This document shows positions 1 through 7,863 of a stretch of DNA of 64,000 nucleotides, in pieces (the first letter of the stretch is position 1; every line of letters starts with the position of its first letter). The DNA is taken from the NCBI GenBank assembly GCA_945883565.1, contig CAMCXO010000004.1:92712-156711 (forward strand), written 5' to 3'. The stretch is from Chryseobacterium gleum (GTDB lineage: Bacteria; Bacteroidota; Bacteroidia; Flavobacteriales; Schleiferiaceae). Under the pieces are notes generated by a model, which saw nothing but the letters and a program-made list of their open reading frames with translations, made no database searches and was not told where the DNA came from. A program made the translations under genes and the position numbers.

Positions 1-2768
1 GCCACGTCGGTGTGGGTTCCAAAGTAGTAAAGTGCACCACGTGTTCCATTCCAAATATTACCACCTTGACGAATGTCCCAAAGCATATCGAAACTCCAGT
101 TCTTATAAGTCAGCGTATTGTTGATACCCATAAGCCAATCGGGGTTTGGATCGCCTACAACCACTTCAGTAGAACTGTAAACTGGGTAACCACTGGCATC
201 AACCAAAGCATTTCCGCTTTCGTCGCGGGCCCAGTCGTCTCCATAAAGTGTTCCATAAGCTTGTCCGGCAACCAAGCGTTGGTTGGCACCAAAGAAACCC
301 CAAGGAAGGTCTATTACATCTACACCAGGCGCAAGTTCAAGCACTTTGTTTCGGTTGCGGGTGAAGTTGGCAGAAAAATCCCAACGAAAATTGTCGTTTA
401 CAATTGGGGTTACATTCAATACCATTTCTATACCGCGGTTTTCCATGGTACCGGCGTTGCGCCATTGTTCTACATATCCGGTTGAGTTGGCAATGGGTAC
501 CCGTACCAAAAGATCCTGAGATTGTTGGTTGTAGTAAGTAAATTCAAAACCAATACGGTTTTTGAAGAAACCAAGGTCGAGTCCAAACTCGGTGGTGGTG
601 GTAAACTCCGGACGCAAATCGGCAGAACCGATGGTATTGTCTTGGGTAAATCCGGCCTGACCTAAGAAAGGAAAATCGAGACCGTTGATCCAACCCGAAG
701 TGGAACCACTGCCGGTAGCGGTTTGAGCAAAGTAGGTGGCGTTAGAACCAAAGGTAGGTTCGATGCCCACTTTGGCCCAGCTGGCGCGAACCTTACCCAT
801 GCTTAGCCATTCGTTGGCGCCATCTTTCTTCAGCAAATCGCTGAAAACGTAGCCCAAACTTACAGAAGGATAGAAAATGCCCTGTCCAACATCGCCAAAA
901 GTAGAGGCTTGGTCGCGACGAGCGGTTAGGGTTAGAAACAGTTGGTTGTCGTAACCCACCGTAGCTTCTCCGTACATGCCCCAAATTCTTCTTTGATCGG
1001 CATCAACGGTTGAGGTAATGGTTGAAGCGTTAGACATATTGTAGAAACCCGAAAGCACCAAAGCATCACCTTGGGTATACAACTCGTTTAAATTGCGCTG
1101 ATTGGCATTAAAGCCCAACAATAAGCTAATGTCGAGCTTATCGTATTTGCGGTTGGCTTGGGCTGTAAGATCGTGGTTGTATTCGGTGTAGTTAACGGTA
1201 TGCTCAATTATTTGGCCGGCAGGCAAAGCGCGTGAACCAATGGCGTAAACCTGCTTGCGACGATCGCTGTAGCTGTCTACCCCACCCTTATAGTTAAACT
1301 TCAACCATTCGTAAGGCAAATAAGTAAGCTCTCCGTATCCGAAAACACGGTTCACCTCGTCGGTAAAAGGGTTTTGGTTAATGGTCCAGTAAGGGTTGTC
1401 GTAACCACCTCCACCACGATAGTTGCGCTGAGTGCCATCCGCGTTAAGGTATGCTTTAGGGTCGGTTGGGTCGCTTACGCCATTCGAATTGTCGAATGAA
1501 GCTGGTGTGCGCACCAAACCAAGCATTAAACCGCTTAGGTTAGAGCCTTGCTGAATACGCTGCCCCCCTGAACGGGTATAAGCCAAAGAACCCCCTACTT
1601 TAAATTTGTCGCTTACATTAGAAGTGGCACTTAAGCGGGCCGATGAACGGGCAAAATCGTTTAGAGGCACAATACCGGTTTCGCGTAAATCGCTGAAAGA
1701 AGCATAAAAATTACTTCTGGCATTTCCGCCCTGGAAAGAGATGTTGTTGTTTAAACGGGTTCCGTTTTGGAAGAAAATATCGGGGTTGTCGTATGAAGGC
1801 ACCGTTCCGAGGGTTCCGGCACGCATTTGAGCAGGATCGTCGGTTATGTTATTAGCAGCATCATAGCCCAAAGCGCTAATTCTTGGTCCCCAGGAAAAAG
1901 GTGACCCGCTGCTTGGAGAGCTGTAAGCGCCAAAAAGACCTTGCGCATAAGTGGTTTGGTAACCGGGCAGTTTATTTACTTGGGTAATTTCGAGTGAAGA
2001 GTTGAAATTAACGCTGAAAGCCTGGTTGTTGCGCCCTTTTTTGGTGGTGATTAATATAACCCCATTGGCACCTCGTGTTCCGTAAAGCGCAGCAGCAGCT
2101 CCACCTTTTAAAACGGTAAGGCTTTCAATGTCGTCGGGGTTAATATCGATGGCACGGTTAGAGAGTGACACCCCATCGCGTAAGTCTTGGGACTCGGTTT
2201 GAGAGTTATCGATGGGTACTCCATCTACCACAAACAGGGGTTGGTTATTGCCCAGGAAAGTGGCATTACCCCGAATGCGGATAAACGAAGCCGCACCGGC
2301 TGCCCCGGAGGAATTGATAACCTGTACACCCGAAACTTTGGCACTTAGGCCCGAAACGAGGTTTACTTCGCCTGATTCTTTTAAGGCATCGCCACCCACT
2401 GTTTCTACCCCATAGCCAAGGGCCCTTTTGCTTCGCTCCTGCCCCAAGGCGGTTACCACCACCTCTTCGAGGGTTTCACTTGAAGGTTTAAGACCAATGT
2501 TCATGGAGGCTCCTGTCACGAGAATTTCGCGACTTACCATACCCATTCCGCTCACCACAAGAATCGGTTTTGCAGATTGCAAATTCAACCGATAATTGCC
2601 GTTCATGTCGGTAACAGTTCCGTTAGCTGTTCCCTTTTCAATTACAGCCACCCCGGGTAAAGGCTCTCCTTTTTCCGAAGTCACTGTTCCGCTTACTTGT
2701 TTTACCTGCGCAATGGCCCATTGGCAGCTAAACACGAGAAGCAGACTCAGCAGTAGTTTTCTAAGCAT
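1..2768 (-). CDS. SusC/RagA-type TonB-linked outer-membrane transporter (partial, 3' end outside window)
   Basis: The minus strand reads open from an ATG at 2768 to the window edge, about 922 residues with the C-terminus missing. Seen: a signal peptide ending near AIA-Q (residues 1-21), a carboxypeptidase-like regulatory domain (about 24-95), a TonB-box-like stretch EEVVVTALG, a plug with IRIRGN and the SusC-typical LFVVDGVPI, then a long barrel rich in aromatic alternation. Family knowledge: SusC proteins import glycans or peptides across the outer membrane with a SusD lipoprotein lid. A SusD gene would be expected just left of the window and cannot be seen. The substrate is unknown. Two operator-like palindromes lie upstream (2803-2861). 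Confidence 0.93.
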   Translation of the reverse strand, partial: MLRKLLLSLLLVFSCQWAIAQVKQVSGTVTSEKGEPLPGVAVIEKGTANGTVTDMNGNYRLNLQSAKPILVVSGMGMVSREILVTGASMNIGLKPSSETLEEVVVTALGQERSKRALGYGVETVGGDALKESGEVNLVSGLSAKVSGVQVINSSGAAGAASFIRIRGNATFLGNNQPLFVVDGVPIDNSQTESQDLRDGVSLSNRAIDINPDDIESLTVLKGGAAAALYGTRGANGVILITTKKGRNNQAFSVNFNSSLEITQVNKLPGYQTTYAQGLFGAYSSPSSGSPFSWGPRISALGYDAANNITDDPAQMRAGTLGTVPSYDNPDIFFQNGTRLNNNISFQGGNARSNFYASFSDLRETGIVPLNDFARSSARLSATSNVSDKFKVGGSLAYTRSGGQRIQQGSNLSGLMLGLVRTPASFDNSNGVSDPTDPKAYLNADGTQRNYRGGGGYDNPYWTINQNPFTDEVNRVFGYGELTYLPYEWLKFNYKGGVDSYSDRRKQVYAIGSRALPAGQIIEHTVNYTEYNHDLTAQANRKYDKLDISLLLGFNANQRNLNELYTQGDALVLSGFYNMSNASTITSTVDADQRRIWGMYGEATVGYDNQLFLTLTARRDQASTFGDVGQGIFYPSVSLGYVFSDLLKKDGANEWLSMGKVRASWAKVGIEPTFGSNATYFAQTATGSGSTSGWINGLDFPFLGQAGFTQDNTIGSADLRPEFTTTTEFGLDLGFFKNRIGFEFTYYNQQSQDLLVRVPIANSTGYVEQWRNAGTMENRGIEMVLNVTPIVNDNFRWDFSANFTRNRNKVLELAPGVDVIDLPWGFFGANQRLVAGQAYGTLYGDDWARDESGNALVDASGYPVYSSTEVVVGDPNPDWLMGINNTLTYKNWSFDMLWDIRQGGNIWNGTRGALYYFGTHTDV

Positions 2769-2802
2769 GCATTTTGGTTATTTGGTTAAACATGCGGCAA
2801 GT

Positions 2803-2861
2803 TTAACAAATTGTTAAGTGTTACGCCCATGTTTTGTAAAAGTTATTTAACTAATTGTTGT
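2803..2861. promoter_or_regulatory. Pair of similar operator-like inverted repeats between susC-like gene and queE
   Basis: TTAACAAATTGTTAA at 2803-2817 is a palindrome with 7-base arms around a central A. A related copy, TTAACTAATTGTTGT, lies at 2847-2861 and matches it at 12 of 15 positions. Their centres are 44 bases apart, about four helical turns. They lie 35 to 93 bases upstream of the SusC-like start and before queE, so they could bind a dimeric regulator of either gene. The region is AT-rich, so chance similarity is possible. Confidence 0.4.
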
Positions 2862-2920
2862 GCTTTTTTTAACAGGCACTGAGTTTGCAGCCTTTACAAG
2901 CGCCTTAGAGTGTTTGAACA

Positions 2921-3586
2921 ATGGCCACTTATATTTGCTCTATGGAAATTTGGGCAGATAGCTCTGAAAAAATTGAACAGGTTAATTCAGGAAAATGGCT
3001 TCCGCTTATGGAAGCTTTTTATACCATACAAGGCGAAGGTGCATTTACTGGAACGCCCTCCTATTTTGTTCGCATTGGTGGCTGCGATGTGGGCTGCCAT
3101 TGGTGCGATGTTAAAGAGAGTTGGAACGCCAAACTTCATCCGGTAACCCCCACCGAAAACATAGCCCAAATGGCTGCCGAAAAAGCCAAAATGGTAGTGG
3201 TTACAGGTGGTGAACCTCTAACCTGGAATATGCTGCCCCTTACACAGGCCCTAAAAAATTCCGGATTAAGCATACATTTAGAAACCAGTGGGGCTTATCC
3301 TCTAAGTGGTGTTTGGGATTGGATTTGTCTTTCGCCCAAAAAAACAGCCAAACCTCAGGCTGATATTTATCCGTTGGTAAACGAATTAAAAGTGATTGTT
3401 TACAACCACGACGACTTTAAGTGGGCCGAAATGCATGCCGACAAGGTTGGCCCCGATTGTAAGCTTTACCTTCAGCCAGAATGGAGTCGACGCGAAAAGA
3501 TGATTCCGCTTATAACTGATTATGTAATGAATCATCCTAAATGGCGCATTTCGCTTCAAACCCATAAATACCTTGGAATACCTTGA
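2921..3586 (+). CDS. queE: 7-carboxy-7-deazaguanine synthase QueE (radical SAM)
   Basis: Makes 7-carboxy-7-deazaguanine from 6-carboxytetrahydropterin in the queuosine precursor pathway. The sequence shows FYTIQGEG (33-40), the CX3CX2C cluster motif C55-C59-C62, which is the QueE-type spacing, and TGGEP (95-99) for SAM binding. At 221 residues the length is normal. A second in-frame ATG at 2942 would remove seven residues and is equally possible. The stop codon overlaps the TTG start of the next gene (TTGA), so the two are probably co-transcribed. No other que genes are in the window. Confidence 0.92.
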   Translation: MATYICSMEIWADSSEKIEQVNSGKWLPLMEAFYTIQGEGAFTGTPSYFVRIGGCDVGCHWCDVKESWNAKLHPVTPTENIAQMAAEKAKMVVVTGGEPLTWNMLPLTQALKNSGLSIHLETSGAYPLSGVWDWICLSPKKTAKPQADIYPLVNELKVIVYNHDDFKWAEMHADKVGPDCKLYLQPEWSRREKMIPLITDYVMNHPKWRISLQTHKYLGIP

Positions 3587-5484
3587 AAAAAGCTCTAAAA
3601 ACAAAGGGAATAGGATTGGCCTTGGTATTTCTTTTTTTGGCATTTAATGCTTGCGCTCAAAGCAAAAATGCCCTGAAACAATATGAAAAAGCCCGAGTAG
3701 CCATTTCGCAAAATCGTGACGATGACGCCCTTGTTTTGCTTGATAAAGCCTTAAAATCCAGTCCCGATTTTGCCGATGCGGCAGGACTTGCCGGAGAAAT
3801 CATGGCAAAAAAAGGAAAAATGCCAGAAGCCAATTCCTATTTCAGAGCGGCTTACGAGGCCCAACAATCGCCCTTTATGGCGTTTAGATTTGGTAGTCTT
3901 AATTATCAAAAAGGCCTTTATTCTGAAGCCCTTTATTTTATAAACTTTTATTTAGAAAGCGATAAACAGAAAGAACCTTATACTTTAAAGGCTAAAAACA
4001 TGCAACAAAGTTGTTTGTTTGCCATAGAAGCCATTAAGAATACCAAGCCTTTTAAAAGCTGGAATTTAGGACCGAACATAAACACCGAAGCCGCCGAATA
4101 TTTTCCGGGTATTATGCCGGATAACCGGATGTTGGTATTTACCCGCAGGGCTTTTGAAGGACCTAGGCAGGATGAAAATTTTTTCTACTCATCCAAAGAC
4201 GACCAACTTCAATGGGAAAGGGCCTTACCTCTGCCCGGTAAATTAAACTCGCCATTAAACGAGGGAGCTCAAACGGTAAGAGCCGATGGCAAAGAACTTA
4301 TTTTCGTGGGATGCAACCGACAAGACAGTTATGGAAGCTGCGATTTATATGTTTCTAATTGGTTGGAAAATGAGGGGTGGTCTGTACCAAAAAATCTTGG
4401 CGACAGCCTCAACACCGCAAATTGGGAAACCCAACCATGTTTTTCGCCCGATGGCAATAGTCTGGTTTTTATAAGAGGCAAGAAGCTCGATGGCGATGGA
4501 GCCGACATTTACATCAGTCATAGAAAAAACAACGGCCAATGGTCAAAAGCCAGAAAATTACCCGGTTCTGTAAATTCTTCAGGGCGAGAATCTTCTCCAT
4601 TTTGGCATTTCGATAACCAAACCTTGTATTTTAGTTCTGATGGCCATTTAGGTATGGGGGGGTACGATTTTTTTGTTTCCCGAAAAGACAGTGCAGGACA
4701 TTGGGGAGAGCCAAAGAACTTGGGACATCCTATAAATTCATTTGCCGATGAAATTGGATTAAGTGTTGGACCTGATGGTAAAACGGCCTACTACAATACC
4801 AATTTGCCTGGGGGCTTTGGCGAACAGGATATTTATGGCTTCGAATTGCTTTCTGAATTCAGACCTATGGCCATAGCGTTTGTAAAAGGTCGAATTCGAG
4901 ATGCCAAAACGGCTAAGCCTCTTCAAGCCAATTTGAAGTTTACCGATTTGGTGAATGGGGAAAGTTTTTTAAACACCCTTAGCGATGTTAACGGAGAGTT
5001 CTGGGCCATACTTCCTGCCAATCACCGCTATTCTCTCAATGTAGAAAGCCCAAATTACCTCTTTCACTCGGAATTGTTTGAATTAAAAAACCAAACTGCA
5101 GACAGTGCTTTAAGCCTTATTGTAAATCTTCAGGCGCTTGAAAGTGGCAGCGTTTTGGTTTTGAAGAACGTTTTTTTCGAAACCGCTTCTTTCGAACTTA
5201 AAAACGAATCAAGCATCGAGCTATTGCAGGTGGTAAGCATGATGAAATCGAACCCAAAAATTAGGATTTCGGTAGAGGGCCATACCGATTCTGAGGGCAA
5301 TGCAGCCGACAACCAAAAACTGAGCGAAAACAGGGCTAAATCGGTTAGACAGTTTCTTATTAAACAAGGCATTGAGGCCACTCGTATTCAATGGAAGGGT
5401 TTTGGACAAGACCGACCTATAGATGATAATTCTACCGAACTGGGACGCAGTCGAAACCGTAGAACGGAGCTTCGTATTCTCTAA
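3583..5484 (+). CDS. PorE-like TPR / PD40 beta-propeller / CRD / OmpA lipoprotein
   Basis: A 633-residue envelope protein. Its N-terminus looks like a lipoprotein signal with Cys after FNA (residues 22-25 region). Domains in order: TPR-like helices (about 30-110), WD40-like PD40 propeller repeats with SPDG and SSDG turns (about 150-430), a carboxypeptidase regulatory-like domain (about 432-525), and an OmpA C-terminal peptidoglycan-binding domain with GHTDSEG and LSENRAKSV. This order matches PorE of the type IX secretion system in Porphyromonas, but many Bacteroidota have several proteins of this design, so the T9SS role is inference. The start is a TTG that overlaps the queE stop; no upstream ATG fits. 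Confidence 0.8.
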   Translation: MKKALKTKGIGLALVFLFLAFNACAQSKNALKQYEKARVAISQNRDDDALVLLDKALKSSPDFADAAGLAGEIMAKKGKMPEANSYFRAAYEAQQSPFMAFRFGSLNYQKGLYSEALYFINFYLESDKQKEPYTLKAKNMQQSCLFAIEAIKNTKPFKSWNLGPNINTEAAEYFPGIMPDNRMLVFTRRAFEGPRQDENFFYSSKDDQLQWERALPLPGKLNSPLNEGAQTVRADGKELIFVGCNRQDSYGSCDLYVSNWLENEGWSVPKNLGDSLNTANWETQPCFSPDGNSLVFIRGKKLDGDGADIYISHRKNNGQWSKARKLPGSVNSSGRESSPFWHFDNQTLYFSSDGHLGMGGYDFFVSRKDSAGHWGEPKNLGHPINSFADEIGLSVGPDGKTAYYNTNLPGGFGEQDIYGFELLSEFRPMAIAFVKGRIRDAKTAKPLQANLKFTDLVNGESFLNTLSDVNGEFWAILPANHRYSLNVESPNYLFHSELFELKNQTADSALSLIVNLQALESGSVLVLKNVFFETASFELKNESSIELLQVVSMMKSNPKIRISVEGHTDSEGNAADNQKLSENRAKSVRQFLIKQGIEATRIQWKGFGQDRPIDDNSTELGRSRNRRTELRIL

Positions 5485-5495
5485 TTTAATTTGTT

Positions 5496-6575
5496 TTAAA
5501 GCGAAAAGCCGACTCTAAAGTCTAGGAATTCAGCTACATGACCGTGTACGCGAATATTGGTACCAATGCTAAGGGGCCCCCAGACGTAGTAATGCAATCC
5601 ATACCGTTGAAACCAATCAGGCGTATTGTTAAAATCGCGGTAAACGTAAATCCCGGCTTGTTGGCTAAAAACGAATTTGCCCAATGTAAAAGCATGTCCC
5701 AACAAAAGATTCAACTGTTGGTGCAATTGTTTTTCGGGAAGTAAAGCGATGCGTTGCCTGTTTGCGCCATGCCAAACGCCTTCTAAACCCACATCAAAAG
5801 CTGAAATGCGATTTAGTTGGTGTAGATAACCCAACTCCAATCCACTTATTAAATAGGTAACCCGGCTGTTGTCTATGGCTTTTCCTGCAAAAAATGCCTG
5901 GATTTCAAAATGTTTTCTGGACTCCGGACGGGCTTTTCGAAGAAGTTGGGTTTCAATATTAGGAATTCCTTTGGGCGAATAACTGCCACCAATTTGCCAA
6001 GTTGGATAGTTAAGCCCTTTATTTGGCTCTTGTAAGCCTCCATTTGAGGTATGGTTATACATAAAAGCCAAATTGGCTCGCCATTTATCCGATAATCGGT
6101 ATTCGAACCCCAAACCCAACTGAATAAAAGTGTTGATATATAGACTGTACGACAAGTTCAGAGGGTTAGATTCAACATCGTATGGGCTGCTTTGATACGC
6201 CAAACCCATACCCCCTCTTAAGAAAAACGCAGTGCGCGAACCCAATTTATAGTGTGGCTCTAAAAATCCGTAAACAGGTAAAGCCATGCCCAATATACCA
6301 GGTTTATCAAGGTAATGGTAGTTAACGGAAAGTCCCAGTCTGGGTAGGCACAAACAATTCGCATAATGCTTAGCTGGATCTAGCAACACACTCCAATCTA
6401 AGCCTAAGCCCAAAGGTTGAGCAGAGCCAATGGGTGCAATGTCTTGAGAATGTAGGATTAAAAACCCTTGTTCGGCCTTAAATTGCCATAATGAGGTATT
6501 TTGGGCGGTAATGCTTTGGGCATTGAATAAATAAATCGAGCTCACCCAAATGCTTATGAACCATTTTCTTTTCAT
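5496..6575 (-). CDS. PagL-like acyloxyacyl hydrolase (lipid A deacylase family)
   Basis: A 359-residue outer-membrane barrel with a signal peptide ending near ITA-Q. The H-x-SNGG motif (H175, S177, N178) followed by PNKG (184-187) resembles the catalytic region of PagL, which removes the 3-O-linked acyl chain from lipid A. It is longer than Proteobacterial PagL (about 180 residues) but matches the larger Bacteroidota members. It converges with the PorE-like gene, 11 bases apart, and is divergent from the DUF1684 gene. Activity on lipid A is inferred from the family. Confidence 0.75.
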   Translation of the reverse strand: MKRKWFISIWVSSIYLFNAQSITAQNTSLWQFKAEQGFLILHSQDIAPIGSAQPLGLGLDWSVLLDPAKHYANCLCLPRLGLSVNYHYLDKPGILGMALPVYGFLEPHYKLGSRTAFFLRGGMGLAYQSSPYDVESNPLNLSYSLYINTFIQLGLGFEYRLSDKWRANLAFMYNHTSNGGLQEPNKGLNYPTWQIGGSYSPKGIPNIETQLLRKARPESRKHFEIQAFFAGKAIDNSRVTYLISGLELGYLHQLNRISAFDVGLEGVWHGANRQRIALLPEKQLHQQLNLLLGHAFTLGKFVFSQQAGIYVYRDFNNTPDWFQRYGLHYYVWGPLSIGTNIRVHGHVAEFLDFRVGFSL

Positions 6576-6685
6576 GCTGATGTGAAGTAAGGGCTAAAAT
6601 ACAGATTGAACTTCTCAAGCCTAAACTAAGCTTTACAACTTCAAAATTGTAATTTCGGCCCAATCAGAACCTGATTTATTGTTTT

Positions 6686-7294
6686 ATGAAAACACGTTTT
6701 TTAAGCCTTCTATTTGTTGTGACTTTTACCCTCGGATTGGGGGAACTTCGAGGCCAAAACCACAAGAAGTTAATTAAAGTGCATCGTGCGGAGTTGAATG
6801 CCGAATTTGCCGATCCCAAGAAGAGTCCTTTAACTGCGGAAGACTTAAAATCATTTAAAGGCTTGCCTTTTTATCCGTTTTCGGAGGTTTTTAGGGTAGA
6901 AGCCCGGTTTATCAGATCTGATAGTGTTGTTAGTGTTGCCTTTGCCACAACCACAGCGCGAATGCCACTTTACGATGTTTATGGGTATTTGGAATTTGAC
7001 TTAGGGGGGCTTAAACACCGGTTAACGGTATACCAAAGTCAAGACCTTCGCAACAAGCCTGAATATCAAGATTATTTGTTTCTTCCCTTTACAGATCAAA
7101 CAAATGGAGATGAAACCTACGGAGGAGGACGTTACCTCGATTTGCGAATTTTTGAAGGAAATACGGTTTGGTTGGACTTCAATAAAGCTTATAGCCCCTA
7201 TTGTGCTTTTAACAGCCGATATTCTTGCCCCTTGGTGCCCGCATCAAATCATTTAGCCTTGCCTATCAGGGCCGGAATGAAGAACTGGAAGTAA
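6686..7294 (+). CDS. DUF1684 domain-containing secreted protein
   Basis: A 202-residue protein with a signal peptide ending around LRG-Q (residue 24). It carries the DUF1684 signatures: GLPFYP, FLPFTDQTNGDETYGGGRYL in the middle, and DFNKAYSPYCAFN followed by CPLVPASNHL near the end. The function of the family is not established. The conserved Cys, Asn and Asp residues in the C-terminal half suggest a folded binding or enzymatic domain. Only 20 bases separate it from the gamma carbonic anhydrase gene, so the two may be co-transcribed. Confidence 0.85.
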   Translation: MKTRFLSLLFVVTFTLGLGELRGQNHKKLIKVHRAELNAEFADPKKSPLTAEDLKSFKGLPFYPFSEVFRVEARFIRSDSVVSVAFATTTARMPLYDVYGYLEFDLGGLKHRLTVYQSQDLRNKPEYQDYLFLPFTDQTNGDETYGGGRYLDLRIFEGNTVWLDFNKAYSPYCAFNSRYSCPLVPASNHLALPIRAGMKNWK

Positions 7295-7314
7295 ATCATA
7301 TTAAATAAAGCAAA

Positions 7315-7827
7315 ATGGCACTTGTAAAACCGGTAAATGGCTTAAGCCCTCGATTTGGTGAAAATATTTATTTAGCCGAAAACGCCACTGTGGTAGGTGA
7401 CGTTGAAATGGGCAATGACTGCAGCGTTTGGTTTAATGCCGTTATTCGAGGCGATGTTAATTTTATTCGAATCGGCCATAAAGTAAATGTGCAAGACAAT
7501 GCGGTTATTCACTGTACCTATCAAAAACACCCCACAATTATTGGCGATAATGTGTCTATCGGACACAATGCCATTGTTCATGGCTGCACTTTACAAAACA
7601 ATATTTTGATAGGAATGGGGGCTATTGTAATGGATGGCTGTTTAATAGAATCTAACAGTTTAATAGCTGCGGGCTCAGTGGTTCTTGAAGGCACGCATGT
7701 TTTGTCGGGGAGCGTTTTTGCCGGAGTTCCTGCTCGCAAAGTAAAGGACTTAAATCCCGAACTTTTTGAAGGCGAAATAATGCGCATAGCCAACAACTAC
7801 CTTAAGTATTCGTCGTGGTTTAAATAA
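7315..7827 (+). CDS. Gamma-class carbonic anhydrase family protein (hexapeptide repeat)
   Basis: A 170-residue left-handed beta-helix protein with hexapeptide repeats throughout. The three zinc-ligand histidines of the gamma carbonic anhydrase/YrdA/PaaY family are present: H66 in VIHC, H84 and H89 in IGHNAIVHG. The RGD stretch at residues 45-47 is also typical. Members form trimers; many are true carbonic anhydrases, others are thioesterases or have unknown activity, so the reaction is not certain. It lies between the DUF1684 gene and the M3 peptidase gene on the same strand. Confidence 0.9.
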   Translation: MALVKPVNGLSPRFGENIYLAENATVVGDVEMGNDCSVWFNAVIRGDVNFIRIGHKVNVQDNAVIHCTYQKHPTIIGDNVSIGHNAIVHGCTLQNNILIGMGAIVMDGCLIESNSLIAAGSVVLEGTHVLSGSVFAGVPARKVKDLNPELFEGEIMRIANNYLKYSSWFK

Positions 7828-7835
7828 GGTGGTTC

Positions 7836-7843
7836 TACCTTTG
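7836..7843 (+). promoter_or_regulatory. Bacteroidota-type -7 element upstream of the M3 peptidase gene
   Basis: TACCTTTG matches the TAnnTTTG -7 consensus of the Bacteroidota main sigma factor, 20 bases before the ATG of the downstream gene. A clean TTTG -33 element at the usual spacing is not seen, so this is a partial match. Confidence 0.45.
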
Positions 7844-7863
7844 CGCCCTCAAATTTTACAGGC

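Noticed and set aside
12..485. Open plus-strand frame of 157 codons over the SusC-like gene
   Set aside because: It is the complement of the barrel-coding sequence of the minus-strand transporter; its translation resembles no protein family and lacks a signal or domain.
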